A DNA stretch of 64,000 bases from Epiperipatus broadwayi (taxonomy: Eukaryota > Onychophora > Udeonychophora > Euonychophora > Peripatidae): positions 6,866,963-6,930,962 of the forward strand of contig JAQFVV010006208.1 of NCBI GenBank assembly GCA_028023455.1, written 5' to 3'. The position numbers and the translations under genes were made by a program. Positions 1-10,715 of this stretch are shown one piece after another. The notes beneath the pieces were generated by a model that had not been told where the DNA came from, ran no database searches, and saw only the letters and a program-made list of their open reading frames with translations. Every line of letters starts with the position of its first letter. The stretch's first letter is position 1.

Positions 1-588
1 CATTACGTTAAGTCTTAGTTATTAATTTTAATTAAATCTAACTAGCAGCTTATATTTTTTAAATTATTAAAAGCTATTTGATTGGCAGTTTTTTTTTATT
101 ATGTTATTATGCATGTTATTAATTTTTTTTTTTTCCATTTCAGCAACTTGCCTTTTTTAATGCGTTATATATTAATGTATTAGGTATGAAAATGTATATA
201 CACTCGTATACAACTTTTCAGCATTGTGTAAGATATGTTTTGATATGTAATCTTTTGTATAAGAAACAACGATGATCCAATGCCCATTGTACTTTTATCA
301 ATAAAAATATGTAATAAAATGAGTCTGCGCATGATATTTTATTATTTGGCACACATGAAATCATTAAGCACACTTGCTATTCATTCGCTGCAAATGCTAT
401 GCATTGATAAGTAATTAATATATTGCTCTTCGTATTATTTTATTATTAAATGTATCACATCAGATTATTTAATATATTCTTTTCAATCTATTATAAGTAA
501 AGAAGGTAACTCTAATTAGAATGAAAGTTTATGTAATTAAAACTAATTTTTTTATTAATTAATTTTTTTTTAAAACATGGGATTTTAG
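1..588. other. intron sequence, no feature seen
   Basis: AT-rich sequence with poly-T runs that leads into the first recognisable exon. The acceptor is the TTTTAG ending at 588. No coding or repeat structure was found. Confidence 0.6.
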
Positions 589-891
589 AAACTGCAGGCT
601 CTCCCAGTAAACCATTGGTATCAGATGTAACAGCAGAGACAGCAGTAATTTCTTGGGAAGTTCCTTTAGATGATGGTGGTAGTCCTGTGACTGGTTATTA
701 TGTAGAAAAAAGATCAGGAATAAGTCCAAGATGGATTAGAGTGACAAAAGAAAAAATCACTGGAACTGTTTATAAAGTTACCGATCTTATTGAAGGAGAG
801 CAGTATCAATTCCGTGTTGTTGCATTGAACAAAGCCGGTGAAGGAGAACCTAGTGAACCTTCTGAATCAATTATTGCTAGAAATCCTGAAG
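589..891 (+). CDS. Fn3-domain exon of a titin/twitchin-like giant protein
   Basis: This internal exon of 303 nt encodes one fibronectin type III domain. Acceptor AG is at 587-588 and donor GT at 892-893. Both junctions are phase 1, so it adds 101 codons in frame. The domain opens with a proline-rich linker (SPSKP), followed by the B-strand Trp in VISWEVP, the loop DDGGSPVTGYYVEKR, the C'-strand region SPRWIRV, and the ending EGEQYQFRVVALNKAGEGEPS. The DGGSPVTGY, YxVEKR, W(I)RV and NKAGxGEPS motifs are typical of A-band-type Fn3 repeats in titin and twitchin, where they act as structural spacers along the thick filament. It is the first domain exon in the window and is more divergent from the tandem copies downstream. 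The reading frame is open upstream of 615, so the true exon does not begin at a start codon. Which member of the titin/twitchin/projectin group this is cannot be told from one domain. Confidence 0.92.
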
Positions 892-1090
892 GTAATTTAT
901 ATATATATTTATAGCTATTATTAATTGAATTAGAAATTAAAATGCTTAGTTGTTTGAGAAGTCACATGATATTTGATCATCATAATGATAGGTTGAATTT
1001 TGATGCAGGAATTTTTTTTAGCTATGTCAAACATTGCACTATTTTTCTAATCAATATAGTTTATTTATCAGTTTTGAGAAAATTTTTATT

Positions 1091-1542
1091 GTTTATAAAC
1101 AATGAGCATTGCCAATTTCTCAACAAGCGCTATGATAAATGCTTAGCTAGAGAAAGCATTTAAAATATCTCTGTCAGGAACTCCCCCCCCCCCCAACCTC
1201 TGACCATGGTTTTATGCTTTGGCATTCCTCAGAGATATTTTAATATCTCTGTCAGGAACCCCCCCCCACCTGTCAGGAACTCCCCCCCCCCAACCTCTGA
1301 CCATGGTTTTATGCTTTGGCATTCCTCTGAGATATTTTAATATCTGTCAGGAACCCCCCCCCCCCAACCTCTGACCATGGTTTCATGTTTTGGCACTCCT
1401 CAGAGATATTTTAAATGCTTTCTCTAGCTAAGCATTTATCAAAAAGCTTGTTGAGCAACTGACAATGCTCATTGTTTATATCTTACAACCTTAAGAAAAT
1501 GGGGTCGTGTGATCTATGACTATTTTTTATTTGACTTTTTAT
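1091..1542. repeat. HH-3 foldback element with internal tandem copies
   Basis: Inverted arms begin with GTTTATAAACAATGAGCATTGCC at the left and end with the reverse complement near 1480. The right side continues into the family's outer tail (AAGAAAATGGGGTCGTGTGATCTATGAC). Between the arms lie about three tandem copies of a 75-95 bp unit (near 1168-1240, 1240-1335 and 1338-1412), each with a poly-C run and the core CCTCTGACCATGG. On the minus strand each unit carries the HH-3 hammerhead boxes. The first two read AAAA instead of GAAA, and the third keeps GAAA but has a damaged stem II, so these copies look inactive. Confidence 0.7.
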
Positions 1543-1682
1543 TGCTTATCTTTCAAATTATTAAGCCATAAATAAATAAACTTATAAATTTTCCCTTTCT
1601 ATTGTACTTTCCACAATGACATTATTATTACATATATACAATTTTATTTTTATTTTAAATTCATCTATAGTATTTATATTTT

Positions 1683-2215
1683 AAGATAGGGGAACCCAAA
1701 CTTTTGAACTCCCTTTAGTCATTCATCTCACCTTATACAACCAATACACATGACCACATACATGCGGAAAATATAAATGATCTCCAATATACGTATTTCA
1801 TGCTGAGCCAGCACTCATCAGTTGGTCCAGATCATCATCTCCAACACACATATATACAGTCAGTGCTAAGTTTATATTAAGATAGAAAATGCTCAAACAT
1901 TAATGATAGTGCATCCAAACCCCTCACCATCATCAGATTTTCAATGATATGAATGGCTGAAGAATTGGAGCTGGAGAAGATTGAAACCTGTCCATTAAAG
2001 TTTAGGTACTTGCTATCTTAACATAAACCAAACATAGATTGAATATATGTGTTGGAGATGATGGTCCAGACCAACTGATGAGTGCTGGTTTAGCACAAAA
2101 TACGTTTGTATATATTGGAGATGATTTATCTTTTTAGCATGTATGTAGTCATGTATATCGGTTGCATAAGATAGAGTGGATGACTAAAGGGAGATTGAAA
2201 GTCTGAATACAATTT
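1683..2215. repeat. HH-1 element, head-to-head palindromic copy
   Basis: Two copies of the HH-1 repeat face each other across a central unique part. The left arm reads on the minus strand and the right arm on the plus strand. Each arm holds the hammerhead region followed by the AT-rich tail and the stretch related to GTCATGTGTATCGGTTG and ATAAGATAGAGTGGATG. The plus arm has the core CUGAUGA at 2075-2081 but AAAA in place of GAAA at 2097-2100, so it should be inactive. The minus arm is intact and is listed separately. Confidence 0.75.
1777..1835 (-). ncRNA. hammerhead ribozyme candidate, HH-1 family
   Basis: Read on the minus strand, all conserved core boxes are present. CUGAUGA is the complement of 1815-1821. 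Stem II is GUGCU/AGCAU around a five-base loop (1800-1814). GAAA is the complement of 1796-1799. Stem III is the loopless palindrome AUACGUAU (1789-1796), followed by the cleavage base A17 (1788). Stem I has a proximal helix UUGG/CCAA and, after an asymmetric internal loop, a distal helix GAUCAU/AUGAUC (1777-1782 with 1830-1835). Loopless self-complementary stem III is typical of hammerheads in animal retroelements that act as dimers. The fold was drawn by eye; no cleavage data exist here. Confidence 0.8.
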
Positions 2216-2519
2216 TACTTTTATATATATTTAACATTATTTTGCAATTTTTACACTCATTTATATTCTTTAATTTTTTTTTTTTTGTTTTTCAATAAAA
2301 TCAGTTTAAAAACAATACATGATATAAATTATTTCTTTTATAATCTTGATTCTTTTTAAAAACTTTTTTCATTTATTTTGTTATTGTTTGTTAATTAAAA
2401 TGTTCAGTATGTATATTATATCCTAACTTTTATTATATTCTTTAAACTAATGCCTTCTTTTGAAAGAATAGAATAAAATTAGGATGAATAATATATTAAT
2501 TTGTAAATAAACAGGATGT

Positions 2520-3270
2520 GATGTGATGTACTGTAGCTACTTCTTAAACCAAGTCAAGAATCTCTTAGCAATTATACCAAGAAAAACTTCTTAGCTACTT
2601 AATTTTACATTCCCCAGTCTAATTTTTCCCATATTCTGCTCCATCCCATTTCCACAACATAATCTTTGTCAACTCTACAGCCTTTATATCTAAATCCCCC
2701 TTAACTTTTTCCAAACCCAGCATAAAAACCAATAATCTACTTTAAGTATAATCACTTTTTTCATATTTATTTTCCCATAACTTCATTATATGTGCCCTTT
2801 CTGTTTTCAAGCATTTACATTCAATTAACAAATGCCTAATATTTTCTATTCCTTCCTTACATAATTTACAGACTAAATCACCCATATTTTTCCATTTACA
2901 TGTATATTCTCTTGTTGCTAAAGATCCTGTTCGAGCCTTAAACAATAAATTACTTTCCTTACTATTATCATAAATTAACTCACACCTAATATTCTTTTAT
3001 TTCTATATATATTTAAACTCTTTTTACTCTCCATACTAGTTTTCCATCTCTCTAACTCCCCATTCTTTATTTATCCCATTCCTTACCACTATAACACTCA
3101 ACAATCCTCCTAACACAATCATCCCATTTTTTATACAAATATGCAGATATAAATTCTTTATCCAAATCTTTTGCATACCGTATTACCTTTCTCACCCATC
3201 TTGTTACCTGCCCTTTACTCATAATCCAATTAAATACTATTTTAGCTATTCTTTTATTATCAAAAAAAAA
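2520..3270 (-). pseudogene. decayed LINE fragment (C-terminal part of reverse transcriptase ORF)
   Basis: Minus-strand translation from about 3265 reads DNKRIAKIVFNWIMSKGQ, then TRWVRKVIRYAKDLDKEFIS and CVRRIVECYSGKEWDK before stops interrupt it. After a frame change a 67-codon open stretch (2742-2945) gives LVCKLCKEGIENIRHLLIEC, a Cys-x2-Cys-x9-His-x4-Cys zinc-knuckle-like motif preceded by RTGSLATREY. This RTGSL...C..C...H....C arrangement is usual at the C-terminus of many non-LTR retrotransposon polyproteins. Several stops and shifts show it is dead. No catalytic YxDD box lies in the fragment. The LINE clade cannot be named. Confidence 0.7.
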
Positions 3271-3284
3271 AAAAATGTCTTCAT

Positions 3285-3530
3285 ACAGTAGCGCTACTCA
3301 GTGCAAGCCAGAGTAATCAATGGATGCCAGAAGGCTTGTGCATAAAATCCCTATCTAGTGCCTACTCATCCAATATCCCCAGACTAGTTTCTAGCTTGTG
3401 GCTTTCTTCATTGAGGAGCCTTGGATCTGAGAGCACTGAATGGCATTACTGTATGAAGAGTTTTGTCTGTTTTAATAACAGTTGTGAGCAAGCATAAGAC
3501 ATGGTGATCATTTGATGTTTAGTAAATTTG
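3285..3530. repeat. HH-2 element, short internally deleted copy
   Basis: This copy holds the left arm (CATACAGTAGCGCTACTCAG onward), the hammerhead region on the minus strand, and then the terminal part of the right arm ending GGTGATCATTTGATG. The ribozyme is complete except that its CUGAUGA box reads AUGAAGA, so it should not cleave. GAAA, the ACUAGU stem III and both stem I helices are preserved. Confidence 0.75.
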
Positions 3531-3577
3531 TAAATAACAAAATTACCAATTTATTTTTAAGATACATATATCTTTAA

Positions 3578-3747
3578 AATATAGAAGTAAAACAAACTAA
3601 CTCCTTTTTAAAACTTGATTTTTTATGACTATAATCATGAAAAAGACTATAAAAAATAGTCGAAACATTGGATTCTTTTTCAGGATTATAGTCATAAAAA
3701 ATCAAGTTTTAAAAAGAAGGAATTAGTTTGTTTTATTTCTATATTAG
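3578..3747. repeat. hairpin repeat with CGAAAC signature
   Basis: Inverted arms of about 65-70 bp (3578-3643 and 3677-3747) share the AACAAACTAACTCCTTTTTA end and a TTTATGACTATAATCATGA stretch. The loop holds GACTA-TAAAAAA-TAGTC directly followed by GAAACATTGG. The order TGA-A-stem-loop-CGAAAC recurs in the foldbacks at 14.2, 22.2 and 60.4 kb. Confidence 0.65.
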
Positions 3748-6194
3748 ATATATATGAACTATTTTAAAAAGAAGAACTGGGTGCTGGATTTATTAAATTA
3801 TTTTATCTTTAAAATAGAATGTCATTTTTTACATAAATAATAATAAGTAAAATGAATTAGATTTATAAAATCAATATTTAAGTAATTTATATTGTTTTGT
3901 CAACTTTTCTATATGAAAATAATATAAAAGAGGGTTTAACAAAACTGAAGTATGCAAAAAATATTTTTTTCAGAAACTAAAAGAAAATGTCTATCAGTAG
4001 GCAGAAAAAATGTGTTTTTTATATAAATAAATTTATAAGCATAATTTTTGAAAAGAATATTATCAAATGATTTCTCAGTTAATTAATTTTATAAAATATA
4101 TATTACTAGGAGCACAATACTTATTACTATTGTGAATTACATTGTATTATCAAACTTAAAAACTCAAATCTAGCTTCCATCATTATTCTTATAAAGGCAG
4201 AAATGGTTGCTATATTTTAAAATCACTTTATGTATTTTTAATGAGTTTTGCCATTCTTAATTCTCTAAGTCCTTATTATGTTATCAATCATAAAACTGTG
4301 AATTTACATCAATTGACTAATATGATGAAAGAAATTCCTATAATTTCTATGTGCATTTTTTTACTTGGTTTGACATTTATTTATTTTTTTTATGTTGTCT
4401 AAAATTTGATTCCTAATTAATTCATTTATAGGTATTTTTTTAATATTTATTAGTTTGTTTAAAATAAGAATCTTCAACATAAACATCTTATTTTTCGTTG
4501 CATCATAGAAGCCACCATAGATTTTTCTGTTGTAACCATTTAATTTTTTTTTTTAATATTTTATATTTTTCACAGTTTTAAAATATTCACTTTTACAATT
4601 TTCCATCCATGGATACATTCAATTTTTTTATATCATTAAATATATTATTTTTTTATTAAGGAAAATCTTTAAAAGTAATTAAGCAAAGCCAAAGATGTAT
4701 TAAATTATGTTAACGATTTTTAACGAATTACACTGATAACACAAACCACTGTAATTCTTTATAAGCTATAAAACTTATCGCTGTGAAACCCTTAGTAGAG
4801 GTGAAAACCAGACATCCTAACTAAATCAAAGATTTAATTAAAGTTTAATAAAACCATCAAAATATCACATAATCTAAATTACACAATGTTTTTCAAGTCT
4901 AAAACTTCTCGCTGATAAAAGTCACAAACTAGAAATTAGTCCGAAGAAATGAGTAGGACAGTTCTGGATGGGAACTTATTAAATGCTACGAATTAGCATC
5001 TACTAATCACTCAGACTTAAAACTGTGGCATAACTGAGATAAGAGAAAGAGAATTTTGCTATTGGAAAACTTAATAAATTATTTTTTGCAAATTAATATT
5101 ATGCTAAAATTGATTAATGCTTTAGAAAAAAACATTAAATCAGACACAGCATTTTTAAGACCTTTTATACGAATTTTTCCTATTACTTTCTTGAGCATAT
5201 TTTTTTTTTAATTTCTAAAAATATAAAGTTTATATTAAATTAATTTCTAAAATAATGTGTAATTTTATTATTAATATATTCTTTAATAATATTTTAATGA
5301 AGTCTATTTTAAAATAATATTATATGATTATAAAAAGAGCATTCTTTATTATACCAGCCATTTTTTTGTTATTTACCTTGCTGTTTGTAAAAATGAGACG
5401 TTAGTTATGAAAAAAATTGCATTATTTAAATTTTCTCAACATTTCATACTATTAAAACTTTTATGATACGTCTGAATAAATACTGTATTTCTTTAAAGTT
5501 AATGACTTGCTTAGCTGGCACAGTTTGGGGTGTGATATTTATAAATATATCATAATTTATCTTTACTTCACATTGTTAAAGAAAGAGTTCTGATTCAATA
5601 TTATATAAATATGAGGATGGTCAATGCATGATTTGGGTAGTCTAGTATGGTAGCCTCTGAACTCAAAACTCTGTGGATTGTGGCCAACTTTATTATTTTC
5701 ACTACTCACATTTCTCATAAACTTTTGAATGATAAAATATCTTATCATTAATATTAATTTTAATTGAAGATGGTTACTATAGCATAAGTATAACATTTTA
5801 AATCTTGCTATATATGTAGCCACTGCTTTATGCTTCAGAAAGATTACTTCCTCCGCTTAAATATTGTTGAAAAAGAGATGATATAGTGATTGACACAAAA
5901 ATTATGTCACTAGATACAAAATTACATTGCGATATAAACATCATCAAATGTCAAACATTCAAATAAGATATGCAAATCTTTAATGATGGCAGTCAATACA
6001 ATGTAAGATGCACAAGATCTATCAAAAAGGTTAAAAGAGATCATTTTGATTTATTTTAAATGAAGGAACCAATAAATAGATCATGATTGTAATCCAAAAA
6101 ATGTCTAGGAAATCTCATTGCCAGTATCAGTAACCATTTAATGTATTTCTTGCTTCAGAATTTGGGTACTGAATACCTAATTCATGTATTGAGT
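3748..6194. other. intron sequence, mostly featureless; possible old HH-2 relic
   Basis: AT-rich intronic DNA without supported coding sequence. At about 4911-4965 a stretch resembling CTGATAAAAGTCACAAACTAG followed by AAATTAGTC looks like a badly decayed HH-2 hammerhead region. Nothing else stands out. Confidence 0.45.
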
Positions 6195-7065
6195 TTTAAT
6201 AAGAGTACCAAATTCTCCATACAGTAGTGCCACACCAAGTGCAAACCTTCATAATCAATGGATGCAGGAAGGTTTGTGCATAAAATCCCCATCTAGTGCT
6301 TACTCACCCAACATCCCAAGGCTGGTTTCTAGCTTGTGGCTTTCATCAGTGAGGAGCTTTGGATTTGAGAGCATTGTGCCTAGATCTTAGGATCTAATGC
6401 AATCCTCCAATAGCTACTTTTTACCTACTTGGTCAACTATAACGCTAGGAGTCCAAGATGAAAACACCATAATATTTCCAACCCAAGCTCATTTGCTCAT
6501 ATAATCATATAGATCTGAACTCAGTTCAGCATCTATACATTTTGGGGTCCTTTGATTTTTCAAAAACCAGTCACCATTATCCTATGGGCAGGATAGGTGT
6601 AAAACCATCAAAACATCACATGATCAACATTTCATATGCTTACACATGCTTTTAATAAGAGTATCAAACTCTCCATGCAGTATTGGTATTTCCATCTTGG
6701 GCTCCTAGCTTTATAGTTAATCAACTAGGTAAAAGGTGGTTGCTGGAAGATTGAATTAGATCCTAAGATCTAAATCCAAGTCTCCTCACTGATGAAAGCC
6801 ACAAGCTAGAAATTAATTTGGGGATGTTGGATGAGAAGGCACTAGATAGGGATTTTATGCACAAACCTTCCTGCATCCATTGATTGTAATACATTAAAGA
6901 TCAGCCTTTCAAGCTATTGTGCATGCGCTTTTTTACGAGTGTTAATAATAAATGAATTGATTACAAAGACTTGAACTTGGTGGCACTAGTATATGGAGTT
7001 TGTTACTCTTACTAAAAGCATGTCTAAGCATATGAAATGGTGATCATGTGATATTGAGTTTTAAC
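6195..7065. repeat. HH-2 element, long foldback copy
   Basis: The left arm starts near CTCCATACAGTAGTGCCACA and the right arm ends near ATGGTGATCATGTGATATTG. The two arms are inverted copies, each with a hammerhead region, joined by a centre containing CTGAACTCAGTTCAG. The right arm is interrupted by about 60 bp near 6890-6960. The left-arm ribozyme (minus strand, near 6330) keeps CUGAUGA and GAAA but its stem III is no longer self-complementary. The right-arm ribozyme is intact. Confidence 0.75.
6774..6832 (+). ncRNA. hammerhead ribozyme candidate, HH-2 family, intact copy
   Basis: Core boxes are CUGAUGA (6789-6795) and GAAA (6809-6812). Stem II is AGC/GCU around CACAA. Stem III is the loopless palindrome AUUAAU (6812-6817) followed by cleavage base U17 (6818). 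Stem I is UGGGGA/UCCUCA, then an internal loop, then UUGGAU/AUCCAA (6827-6832 with 6774-6779). Other copies have GGC/GCC in stem II and ACUAGU in stem III, so both helices change on both strands together. One oddity is an A·A appositon between the core and stem II (6796 and 6808), where most known hammerheads have a G-C pair. Confidence 0.75.
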
Positions 7066-7905
7066 ATATGGTTCTGAATGTGAGAATAGTTTGATATATT
7101 TGATATGTGTTTTTAGAAAGTGATTAGCAGTCTTGGTAAAGTAACTAATATTGTGAAATAAATTAATAGGGAAGTAGCGATAATATTACGCATCTTGAAT
7201 ATATGTTGGATAGTGAGTGATAAAATGACTTGTTAAGACAGTGATCACAAATAATGATAGAATATAATAACAGAGACAGTTGATCCAGATATATTGTGTT
7301 ATTATATTCAGGACTAATTAGATTTTTTATGGGCATTGACATTTTTCGATCTGTTCTGATTATAATGTCACTACAGATGTGATTCACCTAATACCAGCAA
7401 GCATCAGAGCTATTATAACTGATGGGATTTTTTTAGTTATGATATTTAGTCACATCTGCTTTCACTTTTTTAACATGTTCAAGAATGAAAACTTTACAGA
7501 TTATGTTATATTTTTTTAAGTAGTAATACTATGGCCATTTTTCAGAAATGACTAGACATTGCCAACACCATTTAGTAGTACCTACAAATTTTTTTTAGCA
7601 AAATTAATATCCAGACCTTTGACTTTTTAATCACATAGGTGACAATTAATGAACAATGGCGGGCTAAATATCTTCTCAAATGCTTCACTATGATGCATTG
7701 TTAATTGAATGTATTTTAAAATAGTATTAGAAACCTTTCTTCATCCAGTTTATGTATTTGAAAATAATATATATTATATAAATTATATAAGGTACCAATC
7801 TTTGTAACATGATTTTGTCTTCTTTCATGTCCAAACAATTGGTTGCTTTAGGAACATATCTGTTGTAATTATAAATTTTATTAAACGCACATTATTATAT
7901 TAAGT

Positions 7906-8156
7906 AATATTTACTAAGGCTGTAACCTTATGAATAAGCGTCTGAAAAATTTGAAGGTAGGGACCTCTACAGGTCTTAGCCACAAGCTTACTCTCAGAAG
8001 AAAAGAGGGAAATCTATTCATATATAAAAGTAGGTTGAAGTAAAGAAGCTTTCCCTCTTTTCTTCTGAGCGTAAGCTTGTGGCTAAGACCTGTAGAGGTC
8101 CCTACCTTCAAATTTTTCAGACGCTTATTCATAAGGTTACAGCCTTAGTAAATATT
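7906..8156. repeat. near-perfect 107-bp-arm hairpin element
   Basis: Arms 7906-8012 and 8050-8156 are reverse complements with a single mismatch by eye (CTCTCAGAAG against CGCTCAGAAG), around a 37-base loop. The termini are AATATTTACTAAGGCTGTAA and its complement. Short open frames here are by-products. A related single arm lies at 54.88-55.05 kb. No transposase is present. Confidence 0.8.
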
Positions 8157-8253
8157 ACTGAACATATCTGTTGTAACTAATTTATTTATTCTAATGGAGC
8201 ATTTCTATATAAATCTGGATTTAAATGTTTCAGCAAAAAAAATTAGCTCAATA

Positions 8254-9104
8254 AATATTCGGTTCTAGTACATATAATACACTCCACTGCCTGATGGCGC
8301 TGTTTTTTTTTTGCCCAATGCACATCAATATATATGTTCATGGGACGACGATATGGTCAAATATGGTAAATTTTATATACAATCTTTTTATAAAGGTATT
8401 TTTTTTTATATACAGTATTTTTTTTTTTATATACATTTCATCGTGTGTTGACATTTTTCAAAGTACTTCTAAACAATTTACGAACCAACATTATTTTCTA
8501 AAATGGAATACTTACAGCAGGGCCAGGGACCGATGTTTTTGATGATCTGAAGAATCATCTAAAAGATGCAGTACTGTGATCAAACCAAGCTTCTTTTTTC
8601 TAAAAGAACGTGCAACCGCAGACATTTAATTTGTCTCATAGCTGTTCTCGTGCAAAGTGCCTTTTTGCATGAATTCTGTGAAATTTTGCTTGTCACTGCA
8701 CTTTTGAAATTTATTTCACATTCCAAGCTGTGTAGGGAAACGCAGCAACCGGCTTACAATTATTAGTATGTAATACTACATCAGGTAGAGTGTATGATAA
8801 TTACTTCGAATGCACATTACAAGAGTTATAGTCAGTTGAATTCCATACACCCTCACATGGTATGGTAGCCATCTGTGAAATGTGCACATTGCATTGTGTC
8901 GCGAAGCACATCAGTGGGTCGTAATATATGTGTGCAATGCAATGTAACCCACAACAGCTAATATGAACATCACTGTTCTATAGGCCATAAACTGTTGTAG
9001 TGTTAGTCATAAGTTAGGATGCTAAAACAGCATATTGATGTGTGTTGCCGAAAACCAGCGCCATCAAGCGGTATAGTGTGTTATATGTACTAGTACCAAA
9101 TATT
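8254..9104. mobile_element. non-autonomous DNA element with about 40-bp terminal inverted repeats, hAT-like
   Basis: The left end reads AATATTCGGTTCTAGTACAT then AATACACTCCACTGCCTGATGGCGCTG. The right end is its inverted counterpart (CAGCGCCATCAAGCGGTATAG ... ATGTACTAGTACCAAATATT). Inside, CGACCCACTGATGTGCTTCG with CGCGACACAATGCA on the minus strand resembles the GTGGGTCGCGA stretches common near hAT transposon ends. No intact transposase frame is present. Superfamily placement is tentative and the target duplication was not resolved. Confidence 0.5.
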
Positions 9105-9297
9105 CATGCTTCGCCATATTAATTTTTTTTAATTTACATTTTTGAGTAATTTCTTTTTTAATTTCAAATCATATATATTATCCCTAACATAATATTTAAT
9201 TTAATTTGAATTTCTAAAGTATTTAAAATTACATTTAAAAAAAATTTAATTAATTACAAAACTATTTGATTAACGGTAGCTTTTATTCTAATTGCAG
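9105..9297. other. 3' end of a large intron
   Basis: AT-rich tract ending in the pyrimidine-rich acceptor TTCTAATTGCAGCAG. Confidence 0.5.
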
Positions 9298-9333
9298 CAG
9301 AAGTTATAGAAGAAGCTGAAAGAAAAGTGTTAG
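9298..9333 (+). CDS. 12-codon linker exon between domains
   Basis: This short exon reads (G)CA GAA GTT ATA GAA GAA GCT GAA AGA AAA GTG TTA G, giving AEVIEEAERKVL. Acceptor AG is at 9296-9297 and donor GT at 9334-9335 (GGTAAG). Both junctions are phase 1, matching every other exon. Using the next AG at 9299-9300 instead removes one alanine and keeps the frame, so this is a tandem NAGNAG acceptor. The highly charged, Glu-rich peptide is the sort of linker found between Ig and Fn3 domains in twitchin-like proteins. Its length is a multiple of three, so it could be a cassette exon. Support is splice signals, phase and composition only, so a chance match cannot be excluded. Confidence 0.6.
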
Positions 9334-10235
9334 GTAAGATTTTAAAAATTATTAAACTAAAGAATTCTAATTTATTTCTTAAATGGCATCTATATTAGAC
9401 TTTCTTAAAGTGGACAGTAATGCCTCTGAGCATATGGGTTTTTTTAAGAGTATTGAAGATTCCGGGGAATATAAAGGGAATGATTAAAATAAATTAAGAA
9501 ACTTCATATTAATTATAAAATAACTTACCACTTGGTCCATGTATTGCTCTGCAAATAGTAACCAATTTTGGGCATTTGCTGGTACCAATCACATGATTGC
9601 TTACATGACGTATTTTCTCCAGTTTTTGTGTTGAATATTTTTATTTTACTAGCGAATTATTAAATAAATAAAGCAATATCTTTTATTAAAAATATAATGT
9701 ATCTGCAATCATTAATATGGAAAACTTCAAAGAATAATAATAGCTAGTCGAAATATTGGAAGAGAAATACAGAACGTTGAAATAAAATGCTAAAATTGAT
9801 CGTTCTTTAACATTATAAGGTTATATTAATGAAGGAAGAGAAAAAAATAATGCCAAAAAATTATGAAAAATAATTATTGTATATTGATTTCTTAGATCAA
9901 TCTTATTTATTAATTACTTTGAATAATGCAAAAAAATTTAAAACATTTCAGTTGTCCCTATTTTTTGATTGTTTAGAAATACTGCATATTATAAATATTT
10001 GAAAATTACAAGTATTAAATAATTTTTATTCAATATAAAAAAGATATTTAAGTTTCCATTCATTAAATTTTAAAAAAGTATCTTCCTTTTTTTTAAAAAA
10101 AAAGCGGTTAAATTCAAAGAAACAATGTGTAAATTTAGTTTAGAATATTTGAAATATGGTTTTCCAACAACAACAAATAAATAACTTCTTTTGTGCCTCT
10201 ATCTAAAAAGATATTCTATAATAAAGATTATACTT
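9334..10235. other. intron sequence, no feature seen
   Basis: AT-rich sequence with A and T runs. No open frame, repeat family or RNA gene was recognised. Confidence 0.5.
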
Positions 10236-10715
10236 CACCGGTTGTTCGTAATGATTATATTGCACTTTAATGCAAATTGCTAAAGTTATTAAACTAATAA
10301 ACAATAATAATATTCGGCTTAGCACTTTTGGGGCTATGTTAACTCCCATATTCATAGTCTTTGTCGTTAATGATACAGTACAGTTGTTTTATATGCAAAT
10401 CATTTAACTCGACCATTTCTTTGCCAAGGTTGTGTGCTCTGAGAGAAATGGTACGAAAAGGAAAATAAAGGAGGCATATTTCATCGCGAAGAACCTGAAT
10501 GCCATCAATAGACAAGATACATGTTTCGCGATTTCAAAAAAATGGTCAAGTTAAATGATTTGCATATAAAACAACTGCACTGTATCACTAATGACAAAGG
10601 CTAAGAATATGGGAGTCAATATACCCCGAAAGCGCTAAGCTAAATATTATTATTGTTTATTGGTTTAATAACTTCACTAATTTGCGTTAAAGCGCAATAC
10701 AATCATTACTAAAAA
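10236..10715. repeat. foldback element, about 180-bp arms
   Basis: Left arm (about 10240-10425, GTAATGATTATATTGCACTT onward) and right arm (about 10535-10715) are diverged inverted repeats. They share ATATGCAAATCATTTAACT, ACAGTACAGTTGTTTTATAT and the CTTAGC(G/A)CTTTTGGGG stretch. The about 110-bp centre contains TTTCATCGCGAAGAACCTG. No coding capacity is seen. Confidence 0.65.

Noticed and set aside
1183-1196. Poly-C runs as quadruplex or i-motif regulatory sites (also 22488-22498, 54637-54645 and 60883-60892)
   Set aside because: Single homopolymer runs, mostly inside repeats; no multi-tract pattern is present.
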